From Salinibacterium sp. G-O1 (lineage in GTDB: Bacteria; Actinomycetota; Actinomycetes; Actinomycetales; Microbacteriaceae): a stretch of 64,000 nucleotides of DNA. The number at the start of each line of letters is the position of its first letter. Within the stretch, counting starts at the first letter, position 1. Below, one piece after another: positions 44,186 through 52,971 of the stretch. The notes below the pieces were generated by a model, which was not told the DNA's origin, searched no databases, and saw only the letters and a program-made list of their open reading frames with translations. The stretch is taken from NCBI RefSeq assembly GCF_030063305.1, contig NZ_JASISV010000001.1, positions 620,001 to 684,000 of the forward strand. The letters run 5' to 3'. Made by a program: the position numbers and the translations under genes.

Positions 44186-45400
44186 TTGTCCAAGATCAAG
44201 GTAGAAGGCACCGTCGTCGAGTTGGATGGCGATGAGATGACCCGCATCATCTGGCAGAAGATCAAAGACACGCTCATCCACCCGTACCTCGATATCAATC
44301 TCGAGTACTACGACCTCGGCATCGAACACCGCGATGAGACCGACGACCAGGTCACTATCGATGCTGCACACGCGATCCAGAAGCACGGCGTCGGCGTCAA
44401 GTGCGCGACGATCACACCGGATGAGGCCCGCGTCGAAGAGTTCGGTCTCAAGAAGATGTGGCGCAGCCCGAACGGCACGATCCGCAACATCCTGGGCGGC
44501 GTCATCTTCCGCGAGCCCATCATCATTTCCAACATCCCGCGCCTGGTTCCCGGATGGAACAAGCCGATCATCATCGGTCGTCACGCCTTCGGTGACCAGT
44601 ACCGCGCCACCGACTTCCTGTTCAAGGGCAAGGGAAAGCTGACCGTCGAGTTCACTCCAGAAGACGGCTCGGAGCCCATGAAGTTCGAGGTCTTCGACGC
44701 ACCGGGCGACGGAATCGCCCAGGTTCAGTACAACCTCGACGACTCGATCGTCGACTTCGCCCGCGCGAGCCTGAACTACGGCCTGTCGCGTAACTACCCG
44801 GTGTACCTCTCGACGAAGAACACCATCCTGAAGGCCTACGACGGTCGCTTCAAGGACATCTTCGAAGAGATCTTCGTCACGGAGTTCAAGGAGAAGTTCG
44901 ATGCAGCGGGCCTGACCTACGAGCACCGCCTCATCGACGACATGGTCGCATCGGCCATGAAGTGGGAGGGCGGCTACGTCTGGGCGTGCAAGAACTACGA
45001 CGGCGACGTGCAGTCAGACACCGTGGCCCAGGGCTTCGGATCGCTCGGGCTCATGACCTCCGTGTTGTCAGTTCCGGATGGGTCGGTCGTTGAGGCCGAG
45101 GCCGCGCATGGAACGGTCACCCGCCACTACCGCCAGCACCAGGCCGGTAAGCCGACCTCCACGAACCCGATCGCCTCGATCTATGCGTGGACCCGTGGAC
45201 TTGCCCACCGCGCCAAGCTCGACGACAACCCGGCGCTTGCAGAATTCGCACACACTCTCGAAGACGTCGTCATCAAGAGTGTCGAGGCCGGCCACATGAC
45301 GAAAGACCTCGCTCTTCTCGTCGGACCCGACCAGAAGTGGGAAACCACCGAGGAGTTCCTCGACACGCTCGATAAGAACCTGGCGACACGTCTCGCCTAA
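44186..45400 (+). CDS. icd: NADP-dependent isocitrate dehydrogenase (homodimeric type)
   Basis: This enzyme oxidatively decarboxylates isocitrate to 2-oxoglutarate in the TCA cycle and supplies NADPH. It has 404 residues and belongs to the eukaryotic-like homodimeric subfamily, recognisable by [17 protein letters not shown] at the start, [12 protein letters not shown] (about 93-104), [10 protein letters not shown] and [12 protein letters not shown]. The TTG start has AAGGAG 6 nt upstream, one of the clearest ribosome binding sites here, so unlike many neighbours this mRNA has a leader. A palindromic operator candidate lies 47 nt upstream. Confidence 0.97.
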   Translation: MSKIKVEGTVVELDGDEMTRIIWQKIKDTLIHPYLDINLEYYDLGIEHRDETDDQVTIDAAHAIQKHGVGVKCATITPDEARVEEFGLKKMWRSPNGTIRNILGGVIFREPIIISNIPRLVPGWNKPIIIGRHAFGDQYRATDFLFKGKGKLTVEFTPEDGSEPMKFEVFDAPGDGIAQVQYNLDDSIVDFARASLNYGLSRNYPVYLSTKNTILKAYDGRFKDIFEEIFVTEFKEKFDAAGLTYEHRLIDDMVASAMKWEGGYVWACKNYDGDVQSDTVAQGFGSLGLMTSVLSVPDGSVVEAEAAHGTVTRHYRQHQAGKPTSTNPIASIYAWTRGLAHRAKLDDNPALAEFAHTLEDVVIKSVEAGHMTKDLALLVGPDQKWETTEEFLDTLDKNLATRLA

Positions 45401-45412
45401 CCTCTCGCGGGA

Positions 45413-45439
45413 GGGCCCTCAGGCTTCGGCCTGGGGGCC
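45413..45439 (+). terminator. icd rho-independent terminator overlapping the YdeI-like stop
   Basis: GGCCCTCAGGC and GCCTGGGGGCC pair with one G-U around TTCG, followed by TTTCGCTTTCT. It extends into the last codons of the convergent gene. Confidence 0.75.
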
Positions 45440-46024
45440 TTTCGCTTTCTGCGGGTGAAAGGTCTCGCCGCGCTCCAGCATCTCGATGAAGGTGGCGATC
45501 TTCGATTGGCGAGTCGTTTCGCGCTTGACGTTCGCCAGGCGGAACAGCATCGCCCATCGGTTCTGCACGGTCAGGGTTCCGAACATCGTGGATGCGGCGG
45601 GGTTCGCGTCCAGTGCGGCCTGCAGGTCGGCCGGAACCACCGCGTCTTTCTGCCGATACGCGGCGTCCCACCGCCCGTCTGCCTTCGCGCGATCGATCTC
45701 GGCGAGCCCGGCTGGGCGCATCCTGCCCGCGGTGATGAGCCTCGCGACATGCCCCTGGTTGATCTGTGACCACGGGCTGCGCGTTCGCCGCGGTGAGAAC
45801 GACACGAAGTAGTAGTCGGCGTCGATCGAGCCGGCCTGACCGTCGATCCATCCCTGGCAGAGGGCGACATCGAGAGCCTCGGCGTAGGTGATTCCCGGCA
45901 GGGTCGTGCCCTTTTTGCGCAGTCTCAGTCGCACACCGTTGTGGTCGAGTTCGTCGGCGAGCCACGCCTCCCACTGGGCGACGACGTCGAACTCCAGCAG
46001 TGGACGATCGGCGATGGCGGCCAT
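45419..46024 (-). CDS. YdeI/OmpD-associated family protein
   Basis: This 201-residue protein matches the YdeI family (bacteriocin-protection/OmdA type). It has QWEAWLADELDHNGVRLRLRKKGT near the start, the GITYAEALDVALCQGWIDGQ signature, FSPRRTRSPWSQINQGHV, and a C-terminal RWAMLFRLANVKRETTRQSKI helix pair. The function is unproven; members are soluble. The ATG at 46024 has TACGAT ending 6 nt upstream, giving a leaderless mRNA. Its 3' end is shared with the icd terminator. Confidence 0.85.
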   Translation of the reverse strand: MAAIADRPLLEFDVVAQWEAWLADELDHNGVRLRLRKKGTTLPGITYAEALDVALCQGWIDGQAGSIDADYYFVSFSPRRTRSPWSQINQGHVARLITAGRMRPAGLAEIDRAKADGRWDAAYRQKDAVVPADLQAALDANPAASTMFGTLTVQNRWAMLFRLANVKRETTRQSKIATFIEMLERGETFHPQKAKGPQAEA

Positions 46025-46030
46025 GCGGCC

Positions 46031-46036
46031 ATCGTA
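46031..46036 (-). promoter_or_regulatory. -10 hexamer for the leaderless YdeI-like gene
   Basis: TACGAT on the minus strand ends 6 nt before the ATG at 46024. Confidence 0.55.
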
Positions 46037-46064
46037 GAACCAGCGACCGACGCGAGGCCAGCGG

Positions 46065-47570
46065 CTAGTAGCCCGAGAAGGAGTCGGAGTGCACGCGACG
46101 CACTCCCTGCGACCGCAGCGCCGTGCGCAGGTCGGTCACGAGGCCGGGAGGTCCAGACACGTACACCCGTCGACGAGCCAGATCCGGGATGGCGTCGGCA
46201 AGGCGCTCGCCGGTTACGCGCCCACTTCCCCCGTACACCCACCCTGCGGGCAGCTCCGCGGGTGCCTCGGGCGAGTACAGCACGACCCGAGCGCCGGAAC
46301 GTTCGAGTGTGTCGCGGTATGGCAGCTCCTCCGATGAGCTCGTGGCGTACGCGACCACGATGTCCCGCTGCTCTCCTTGGGCCGTTGCGTGGGCGAGCTG
46401 GCTTGCGAACGGGGTGATGCCGATGCCGCCGGCGACGAGTAGCAGTGGCTGCGAGGCATCCCGTGGCAGGGCGAAATCGCCGCTCACCCCCGTTCCATGC
46501 ACGATGGTGCCCGGCTGCAGATCGAGCAGGGCCTGCTTGAAGCTCGAGCTTCTGGTTGGCACCGTGATCGCGAAGGTGATGGGGTTCTCATGGCCGGGCG
46601 CTGACGAAATACTGAAGTGGCGCCGGGTGCCCCTGAAGTCGGCCTTGCGGTGCGGGATCGTGAGTTCCATGTACTGGCCGGGGGTGTAGCGCACGGCGCG
46701 CGACGGCTGGAACGCGAGCTCGAAGGTGGCCGGCCCCACCTGCTTCTTGCCGAGATAGCGAAGCCGGATGCCACGCCGCTGGCCGAACGCGAACGCCACG
46801 AGGTTCGCTGCCAGCAGTGCCAGCAGGTACTTATTCGCAATGCCGGAGTTGAAGGGCACCGCGAAGACGAGTGCGGCGACGACGGCGATGGCGAGCTGCT
46901 GCCACAGGCGCGGCGGGAGGGTGAGCGGTTCGCTCAGCATGAATCCACCGAAGAAGAAGAGTGCAGACGACAGGAAGGCGAACCCGAGCGCAGACTCGAG
47001 TGTGCTGCCCCCGATGAGCGCGGCCGCGACGCTGACGGCGCCAGCGGTGACGGCGAAGGTTGCGCCCAGCGCGAGTCGCTGCGTTCGGTACAGCACGAGG
47101 AGCGCGCCGATGACGATCACGGGCTGCAGATATGGCGTGCCGATCCACCAGGCCGGGAAGGCGATGCCGACGACACCCACGACGAACGTGCCGACGGCGG
47201 CAGGGTTGAAGATGTGGCGACCGCGCACCGCGATGAGGTATTTCGAGGCCGTCGCGATGGCCCCGGTGATGGCAATGCCAGCCAGCGGCAGCGGATCGGT
47301 TGTCGGCTCCATGATCATGAAGATCAACAGCCCGGTAATGATGGATGACTCGACGTGCCACCGTCGCTTCACCACGAGCGCGCCCGCCCAGCCTGTCAGC
47401 ATCGTGGCTCCCACTGCGACGACGAGCGAGGCAAGCAGGTCGAGCGGTGTCCGGGAGAGCTGCCCCACGAGCGACAGCGTGACGGCGACCACCGTGATGG
47501 CCGTCAGGCACAGCAGGACGAGCATGTACATCGGGATGCCGCCGGTGGCACGGTCTAACACTTTTCTCAT
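46065..47570 (-). CDS. RnfD/NqrB-like membrane domain fused to a ferredoxin-reductase-type flavoprotein
   Basis: This 501-residue protein has two parts. The N-terminal about 265 residues have 9-10 helices similar to the RnfD/NqrB flavin-electron-channel fold, including FNPAAVGTFVVG. The C-terminal about 235 residues form a cytoplasmic FNR-like reductase with FAD motif RHFSISSAPG, NAD(P)-binding GGIGITPFAS and terminal VYVSGPPGLV. It likely takes electrons from NAD(P)H and passes them across the membrane to the flavinylated lipoprotein encoded two genes upstream. The ATG at 47570 overlaps the apbE stop (ATGA). The longer frame runs antisense-free but into apbE. It is the last gene of a three-gene operon. 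Confidence 0.88.
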   Translation of the reverse strand: MRKVLDRATGGIPMYMLVLLCLTAITVVAVTLSLVGQLSRTPLDLLASLVVAVGATMLTGWAGALVVKRRWHVESSIITGLLIFMIMEPTTDPLPLAGIAITGAIATASKYLIAVRGRHIFNPAAVGTFVVGVVGIAFPAWWIGTPYLQPVIVIGALLVLYRTQRLALGATFAVTAGAVSVAAALIGGSTLESALGFAFLSSALFFFGGFMLSEPLTLPPRLWQQLAIAVVAALVFAVPFNSGIANKYLLALLAANLVAFAFGQRRGIRLRYLGKKQVGPATFELAFQPSRAVRYTPGQYMELTIPHRKADFRGTRRHFSISSAPGHENPITFAITVPTRSSSFKQALLDLQPGTIVHGTGVSGDFALPRDASQPLLLVAGGIGITPFASQLAHATAQGEQRDIVVAYATSSSEELPYRDTLERSGARVVLYSPEAPAELPAGWVYGGSGRVTGERLADAIPDLARRRVYVSGPPGLVTDLRTALRSQGVRRVHSDSFSGY

Positions 47571-48415
47571 ACGAACAGCTCCCCGTCCCATTCTGGCGAG
47601 CACTCGACTCGGCCATCCGACAACATTCGAACCCAGGTGACATCGAACTCGCGGGTGATCCGGTCCGGTTCCGTGAAGAATAGCGCCGTGGCGATCCCGT
47701 CGGCGTGGAGCGCCAGCGGCGAGATGGCCCATGTGGCGATCACCTTGCGGGTGGGCAGCCCGGTGGTTGCGTCGATGACGTGGTGCATGTCGTCGCCCCA
47801 CGCTCGCCGGTTGGTCGCAGAGGCGCAGATCGAGGAGCCCCGGATGTTGGCGACGCCGATGGCCTTCGTCGGGTCTTTCGGATGCTCCAGCGCCACCCGA
47901 ATGGGCAGTGCGCCGCTGTGCCGGATGTCGCCACTGCCGTCAATGATGAACTCGGTGTGGCCGGCATCCGCCAGCAGCTCGCTGATGATGTCCACGAGGT
48001 ATCCCTTGCCGGCGGCGCCCACGTCGATGAACGCCGGGCGCGCCGTTGTGAGGGTGTGACCGTCCCACGCGAATGCGTCGTCCCAGCTCGGGGTTGGCCC
48101 GGGCCTGCCCGTGGGTCGCAGCGTGTACGCGCGGTCGTAGCCGAGTCGCTCCATCGCCTCCCCGACGAGCGGCGACATGCGTCCGTCGGTGGCCGCGTAC
48201 AGGCGTCGATAGAGATCGAACAGCGGCACCGCATCATCCGGAAATTCGAAGGTGCCGGATGTGCGCGAGATTCGCGTCACGAGCGAATCGGTGCGGAAGC
48301 GGGAGTACGTGCGGTCGAACACCTCGATGCGACCGTGGATGGCCGATTCCAGCTCGGGCCCGATTGGCTGTGCGGTGTCGATCTGCCACCCCGTGCCGAT
48401 GGCCTCGAACAGCAC
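47567..48415 (-). CDS. apbE: FAD:protein FMN transferase
   Basis: ApbE attaches FMN covalently to Thr or Ser of exported flavoproteins using FAD. It has 282 residues. The N-terminal segment FDRTYSRFRTDSLVTRIS, SPLVGEAMERLGYD, and the metal and FAD-binding DVGAAGKGYLVD (about 142-153) are conserved. No signal peptide is visible, so it may act on the cytoplasmic side before export, or export may be non-classical. The GTG at 48415 lies 1 nt after the stop of the substrate lipoprotein gene. The gene order lipoprotein, apbE, membrane reductase defines the pathway. Confidence 0.93.
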   Translation of the reverse strand: MLFEAIGTGWQIDTAQPIGPELESAIHGRIEVFDRTYSRFRTDSLVTRISRTSGTFEFPDDAVPLFDLYRRLYAATDGRMSPLVGEAMERLGYDRAYTLRPTGRPGPTPSWDDAFAWDGHTLTTARPAFIDVGAAGKGYLVDIISELLADAGHTEFIIDGSGDIRHSGALPIRVALEHPKDPTKAIGVANIRGSSICASATNRRAWGDDMHHVIDATTGLPTRKVIATWAISPLALHADGIATALFFTEPDRITREFDVTWVRMLSDGRVECSPEWDGELFV

Positions 48416-48416
48416 G

Positions 48417-48845
48417 CTAGGAGGCAGCGTCGGCCTTGATCGCGTCGATTGCGGCGTTGAAACCGCCGCTCGTCAGGGACGACCCCGCGACCTTGCTGAC
48501 CGCGAGGGAGTCGATGTCTTTGCCCACGACCTCGGCGGCGATCCCGCGGATGAATTCGCCCTGGTAGCGCTGGGAGTCGTGGCTCTCACCGTGACCGACC
48601 ACCACCACGGCGGTGACGATGTCGTCAGCCAGCACGACTGTCACGTCCACGGTCTCTGTGCCGTTGGGCGACTGGTAGTTGCCGCTCTCGGTGTACGTGC
48701 CGTCGGTGTAGGCGATGTCGCCAGACGATGGGTCGATTTCTGCGGCGTTCGATCCATCGGTGGCACTACAGCCAGCCAGAGCGCCCGCGAGGGAGAGACC
48801 GGCGAACACAGCGACGGTGCCCCTGTGATGGTGAAGCGATGGCAT
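48417..48845 (-). CDS. FMN-binding domain lipoprotein (ApbE substrate)
   Basis: This 142-residue protein has a signal peptide and lipobox LAGC with Cys26, then one FMN-binding domain. The flavinylation motif is in VAGSSLTSGGFNAAI (about residues 119-133), where FMN would be linked to Ser or Thr by ApbE. It faces outside the membrane and probably carries electrons to an external acceptor or another lipoprotein. The ATG at 48845 is chosen because the signal peptide starts there. The longer frame adds 13 residues. It is the first gene of the operon. Confidence 0.9.
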   Translation of the reverse strand: MPSLHHHRGTVAVFAGLSLAGALAGCSATDGSNAAEIDPSSGDIAYTDGTYTESGNYQSPNGTETVDVTVVLADDIVTAVVVVGHGESHDSQRYQGEFIRGIAAEVVGKDIDSLAVSKVAGSSLTSGGFNAAIDAIKADAAS

Positions 48846-48902
48846 GACGACTCCTGAGCGTTCCGGACTGCTGTCCCCCAGCATGTCTCATTGTCCGGGA
48901 GG

Positions 48903-48915
48903 TTTCCTGAGGAAA
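48903..48915. promoter_or_regulatory. Palindrome in the divergent lipoprotein/SGNH promoter region
   Basis: TTTCCTGAGGAAA is a perfect palindrome with 6-bp arms around G, in the 107-bp gap between two divergent genes. It could be an operator for either. No other evidence was found. Confidence 0.35.
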
Positions 48916-48952
48916 TTCCCACCCAACAGCACCTCGGCGTCGAATACTGAAC

Positions 48953-49639
48953 ATGGGCACTCGGAACGATGTAGTGGTGGCAGTGGTGTCGGCAGTTCTT
49001 GCCGTTGGTTCGGCCGTGTTGCTGTTGGGCTGCTCGCCGTCGCTGCCCGATCCATCGGCAGAGCCTCGTGACCCTCAGGCCACACGGGTCGCGTTTTACG
49101 GCGATTCGTACACTCTGGGAACCGGGGCGTCCGACAAAGACCTGCGCTGGTCCACTGTTGTCTGCGATGAACGCGGCTGGAGCGAGTTCAACCCCAGCGT
49201 GAATGGCCTCGGCTTCATCAACAACAGATCCATTTTCGGCGAGGGCGATGAGCCGAGCCAGATCATCGCGGATGACCCCGACATCGTGTTCGTGACGATG
49301 GGGCTGAACGACAACTTCAGCTTCGACGCGAGGGCCGATGCGATCCGAGCCCAGATCACCGACGACCTGGCGAGGCTATCGGCGGCCCTGCCGGAGGCGC
49401 GGTTCGTCGTCGTCGAGCCCTTCTGGTACACAGACGCGCGTCCAGACTCGGTCGAGATCATCAATGGCTGGGTGATGGATGCCGCTGGAACCATCGGAGC
49501 CGACTACATCCCCGGCGCTTCGCACTGGATCGAGAACCATCCTGAATGGATGGCACGCGACGGTCTGCACCCGAATGACGCCGGTTACGCCGCTATTGCT
49601 GTGCGCATGAACGTCGAACTCGCCAAGCTCGGCCTCTAA
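48953..49639 (+). CDS. SGNH/GDSL-family hydrolase lipoprotein
   Basis: This 228-residue protein has a lipobox LLGC with Cys27. Block I is GDSYTLG with nucleophile Ser52, block III is GLNDNF, and block V is DGLHPND with Asp and His near residue 205. SGNH hydrolases cleave esters of lipids or cell-wall polysaccharides. As a surface lipoprotein it probably acts on envelope material. The ATG at 48953 gives a complete signal peptide. Confidence 0.88.
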   Translation: MGTRNDVVVAVVSAVLAVGSAVLLLGCSPSLPDPSAEPRDPQATRVAFYGDSYTLGTGASDKDLRWSTVVCDERGWSEFNPSVNGLGFINNRSIFGEGDEPSQIIADDPDIVFVTMGLNDNFSFDARADAIRAQITDDLARLSAALPEARFVVVEPFWYTDARPDSVEIINGWVMDAAGTIGADYIPGASHWIENHPEWMARDGLHPNDAGYAAIAVRMNVELAKLGL

Positions 49640-49646
49640 CCGAGGC

Positions 49647-49652
49647 TAAACT
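49647..49652 (+). promoter_or_regulatory. -10 hexamer for leaderless mqo
   Basis: TAAACT ends exactly 6 nt before the GTG at 49659, one codon after the ATG at 49656. This suggests translation starts at the GTG. Confidence 0.55.
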
Positions 49653-49658
49653 GGAATG

Positions 49659-51134
49659 GTGAGCAAACCCGTCGACGTCGCCCTCATCGGCGGGGGCATC
49701 ATGAGTGCCACCCTCGGTGCCCTTCTCCAGCAGCTTGAGCCCGACTGGGAGATCCAGATCTTCGAGAGACTCGACGATCTTGCCCTCGAGAGCACCAACC
49801 CATGGAACAACGCAGGCACGGGCCACTCGGCGCTGTGTGAGCTCAACTACACGCCTGAGCGAGCGGACGGCTCGATCGAGATCGCCAGTGCCGTGAAGGT
49901 GAATGAGCAGTTCCAGGTGTCGCGCCAGTTCTGGTCTTTCCTGGTCGAAAATGGGGCGTTGCCCGAGCCGACCGCGTTCATCAACGCGACTCCTCACATG
50001 AGCTTCGTCTGGGGCGAGAAGAACGTCGAATACCTGCGAAAGCGGTTCGACGCTCTGAAGGACCACCCGCTCTTCGCCGGGATGGAATTCAGCGAGGATG
50101 CCAGAGTCATCCGCTCCTGGGCCCCCCTGATGATCCCCGGCCGTAGCAAGGCGCAGCCGATCGCGGCGACGCGAATCGCCTCCGGCACTGACGTCGATTT
50201 CGGAGCGCTCGCGCACCTCCTGACGAAGAATCTCGTCGCGGGTGGAGCGAAGCTCAACACCGAGGTGCTGGTCACCGGACTCAAGCGCACCCGCGACGGC
50301 CTCTGGCAGTTGAAGATGCGACGCGATATCGGCGGAACCCCCATCAAGCCGCTCGCGGCGCGCTTCGTGTTTGTCGGCGCCGGTGGGTACGCGCTCAACC
50401 TGCTGCAGAAATCTGGCATCAAGGAGATCAGGGGATTCGGCGGATTCCCGGTCAGCGGCGAATTCCTTCGCACAGACAACCCCGAGATCGTCGCCAGGCA
50501 CATGGCCAAGGTCTACGGCAAGGCGGCGACCGGATCGCCCCCCATGTCTGTGCCGCACCTTGATCTGCGGGTCGTGGATGGCGCAGGCAGCCTGATGTTC
50601 GGCCCATACGCTGGCGCAAGCCCGAAGTTCCTGAAGACCGGTTCGATCTTCGACCTTTTCGCGTCGCTCCGTTGGCACAACGTGATTCCCATGGTCGCCG
50701 CGGGCGTTCAGAACCTCGGCCTCGTCAAATACCTGGTCAGCCAGCTCGCAGCATCGAAGTCCACTAAGTTCGCGGAGCTGCAGGAGTTTTATCCCAACGC
50801 AAAGCCTGAGGACTGGTACACGATCACCGCCGGCCAGCGCGTGCAGGTGATGAAGAAAGATAAGAAGAAGATCGGGGTGCTGCAGTTTGGTACCGAGGTG
50901 GTGGCGGCTTCGGACGGCAGCATCGCCGGCCTTCTCGGAGCGTCTCCCGGTGCATCCACTGCCGTTCCCATCATGCTGGGCCTTGTGGAGAAGTGCTTCC
51001 CAGCACGGATGGACGACTGGCGTCCGGAGCTTCAGCGCATGATCCCGACGTATGGTCAGACGCTCGCCGATCAGCCCGAGCTGGCACAGCAGACGATCGA
51101 ACGTACGGCACGCACCCTGCTCATCAATCCTTGA
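49659..51134 (+). CDS. mqo: Malate:quinone oxidoreductase
   Basis: Mqo is a peripheral-membrane FAD enzyme that oxidises malate to oxaloacetate and reduces quinone in the TCA cycle. It has 491 residues. The FAD motif GGGIMSATLG follows the start, NAGTGHSALCELNYTP is highly conserved, and the C-terminal LGASPGAST and GFGGFPVSG segments are diagnostic. An ATG one codon upstream (49656) is the alternative start. I prefer the GTG because of the leaderless promoter spacing. Its presence with sucCD, icd and acs shows a full oxidative metabolism. Confidence 0.96.
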   Translation: MSKPVDVALIGGGIMSATLGALLQQLEPDWEIQIFERLDDLALESTNPWNNAGTGHSALCELNYTPERADGSIEIASAVKVNEQFQVSRQFWSFLVENGALPEPTAFINATPHMSFVWGEKNVEYLRKRFDALKDHPLFAGMEFSEDARVIRSWAPLMIPGRSKAQPIAATRIASGTDVDFGALAHLLTKNLVAGGAKLNTEVLVTGLKRTRDGLWQLKMRRDIGGTPIKPLAARFVFVGAGGYALNLLQKSGIKEIRGFGGFPVSGEFLRTDNPEIVARHMAKVYGKAATGSPPMSVPHLDLRVVDGAGSLMFGPYAGASPKFLKTGSIFDLFASLRWHNVIPMVAAGVQNLGLVKYLVSQLAASKSTKFAELQEFYPNAKPEDWYTITAGQRVQVMKKDKKKIGVLQFGTEVVAASDGSIAGLLGASPGASTAVPIMLGLVEKCFPARMDDWRPELQRMIPTYGQTLADQPELAQQTIERTARTLLINP

Positions 51135-51329
51135 CCGTGTATCGGGTTGCGGTGACAAAATCTGGTGTCCCCCATCCTGTCCCCGTGCCGTGTACCCCGA
51201 TTGTGGGCTGTTGGGCGATTGAGACCGTGTGCGATAGTGGGATTACGCACCGTTGTGGGGCACGGTGAACCGCATTCAGCCCGCGGATCCGTTGTCCTCC
51301 CGCGCTTACTCTGCACCAAGGAAACCCCG

Positions 51330-52010
51330 ATGACAGTCACAGATCCTTTTCAACGCGACGTGGATGAGGCGCCTCCGCGAGTGCGTCTCGCCGTGCTCGA
51401 TGACCACGAAGTGCTCCTCGACTCCCTGGCGAGCTGGATCGGCACCAACGCTCCAGACTTTGAACTCGTGTTGAGCGCGAGCACGTGGCAGCAACTCGTG
51501 CACAGCAGTAACTTTCCCACCGATCTCGTGTTTATCGACTTCCAGCTGAAAGAGGCTGTGTCCATCGAAGCGCGGGTTCGTACGTGCCGGGCCGCCGGAG
51601 CCAAGGTGATTGTGCTGTCGAGCCTCGATACCCCGGAGGCGAGCGAGCGAGCCCTGGCCGCAGGGGCCGTCGCCTTCCTGTCTAAGACTCTCCCGATGCG
51701 CGAGGTGATGGAAGCTGCGCGCGCAGCCATGGGCGTGGCGCCTGAACCGGACCAGCGTGATTGGCGTCCCCGGCCCACCGGTGCCACCACTCGTGTTCGT
51801 CCCAAGCTAAGTGCGGGGGAGGCGGAGGCCTTCACGCTCTACGCCTCGGGACTGAGTACCCCGGAGGTAGCCGAGCGGATGAACGTGCAGTATGAGACCG
51901 CAAAGACGTATCTTCGACGTGTGCGGGAAAAATATTCGAAGGTGGACCGCCCGGCCAGCAAGAAGGCCGAACTTATCAGGCGGGCAGCCGAAGACGGTTT
52001 CCTGCGCTAA
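51330..52010 (+). CDS. Orphan NarL/LuxR-type response regulator
   Basis: This 226-residue protein has an N-terminal receiver domain (about 17-130) with acidic pair Asp24/Asp25, phospho-acceptor Asp70 in LVFIDFQ, Ser98 and Lys119. A linker precedes a LuxR-type DNA-binding domain (about 158-222) with LSAGEAEAFTLYASGLSTPEVAERM. No histidine kinase is nearby, so the input is unknown. The ATG at 51330 follows AAGGA. The open frame continues upstream for 165 bases but is not conserved in character. tdk follows after 13 nt and may be co-transcribed. Confidence 0.87.
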   Translation: MTVTDPFQRDVDEAPPRVRLAVLDDHEVLLDSLASWIGTNAPDFELVLSASTWQQLVHSSNFPTDLVFIDFQLKEAVSIEARVRTCRAAGAKVIVLSSLDTPEASERALAAGAVAFLSKTLPMREVMEAARAAMGVAPEPDQRDWRPRPTGATTRVRPKLSAGEAEAFTLYASGLSTPEVAERMNVQYETAKTYLRRVREKYSKVDRPASKKAELIRRAAEDGFLR

Positions 52011-52023
52011 TCAGAACGGGACA

Positions 52024-52689
52024 ATGAGCAAGCTATATTTCCGCTACGGCGCGATGAACAGCGGCAAGAGCACGGCCCTACTTCAGGCTGCATTCAACTA
52101 CGAAGAGCGTGGTCACAGCGTGCTGCTGGCGAAGCCTCAGGTCGACACGAAAGGCGACGCAGCGATCGTCTCACGGCTGGGGGTCACTCGTCCGGTCGAC
52201 TTCACTGTGGCGCCAGACGAAGACATCCTGCAAAAGTTTCAGAGCCAGCGAGCCGCGGTTATCGCGCGCACCGGCTCGACCGTGAGCTGCCTGCTCGTCG
52301 ACGAGGCACAGTTTCTGACAGAGGGCCAGGTCGACGACCTGCTCAGAATTGCCATTCTCGAGAACGTCCCTGTGCTCGCGTACGGCATCCGCACGGACTT
52401 TCAGACCGTGGCGTTCCCGGGAAGCCGCCGACTGCTCGAGATCGCACACTCCCTCGAGGAACTGAAGACGATCTGCCGCTGCGGACGCAAAGCCGTCTTC
52501 AACGCGAGGCGTGTGGGCGATCGCTACATCTTCGACGGCGACCAGGTCGCGATCGACGGGGTGGATGTCGCGTACGAATCACTGTGCGGATCCTGTTACC
52601 TCGACGAGAGCGACGGCGTGCTCAACAATGGCTGGCGCCCCAGGGCCGAGTTCAGCTACGGCAGCGCGCCGGATCCAGACTTCGCCTAA
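52024..52689 (+). CDS. tdk: Thymidine kinase
   Basis: Type II thymidine kinase phosphorylates thymidine to dTMP with ATP for salvage. It has 221 residues. P-loop GAMNSGKST (9-17), DEAQFL with the catalytic region near residue 96, the lasso-domain YGIRTDFQ segment and two zinc-binding Cys pairs (CRCG and CGSC) are present. The ATG at 52024 has ACGGGA upstream. A wobble-rich hairpin and the tRNA-Pro terminator lie downstream. Confidence 0.95.
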   Translation: MSKLYFRYGAMNSGKSTALLQAAFNYEERGHSVLLAKPQVDTKGDAAIVSRLGVTRPVDFTVAPDEDILQKFQSQRAAVIARTGSTVSCLLVDEAQFLTEGQVDDLLRIAILENVPVLAYGIRTDFQTVAFPGSRRLLEIAHSLEELKTICRCGRKAVFNARRVGDRYIFDGDQVAIDGVDVAYESLCGSCYLDESDGVLNNGWRPRAEFSYGSAPDPDFA

Positions 52690-52726
52690 CCGCCTCGATG
52701 CGGCTCCGTCCCCACCCCCATCCTTC

Positions 52727-52788
52727 GCCGACCTTGCGCAAACCGTCGGAATGGATGCTCGGATAGCGACAGTTCGCGCAAAGTCGGC
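52727..52788 (-). repeat. 21-bp-arm hairpin, fully paired only on the minus strand
   Basis: Arms at 52727-52747 and 52768-52788 match at 18 of 21 positions around a 20-nt loop. On the minus strand the three mismatches become G-U pairs, so an RNA read leftward forms an unbroken 21-bp helix, while the plus strand has three C-A mismatches. It lies between tdk and the tRNA terminator. Confidence 0.7.
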
Positions 52789-52801
52789 AGCGGCACCGCC
52801 C

Positions 52802-52845
52802 AACAAAAAACGGCTGAACCCCCATCACTGAGGGTTCAGCCGTTT
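52802..52845 (-). terminator. Rho-independent terminator of tRNA-Pro
   Basis: AAACGGCTGAACCC and GGGTTCAGCCGTTT form a perfect 14-bp stem with a 10-nt loop. On the minus strand it is followed by TTTTTTG, so it ends the tRNA transcript. Confidence 0.88.
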
Positions 52846-52871
52846 CACGATGTCCTGAGACATCACATGTG

Positions 52872-52945
<74 letters not shown>

Positions 52946-52971
52946 ATCGCCAGCGCCGAAGCGCGGACTCA

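Noticed and set aside
51135-51329. Possible N-terminal extension of the response regulator
   Set aside because: The frame is open but its product resembles no receiver-domain leader, and AAGGA precedes the internal ATG at 51330.
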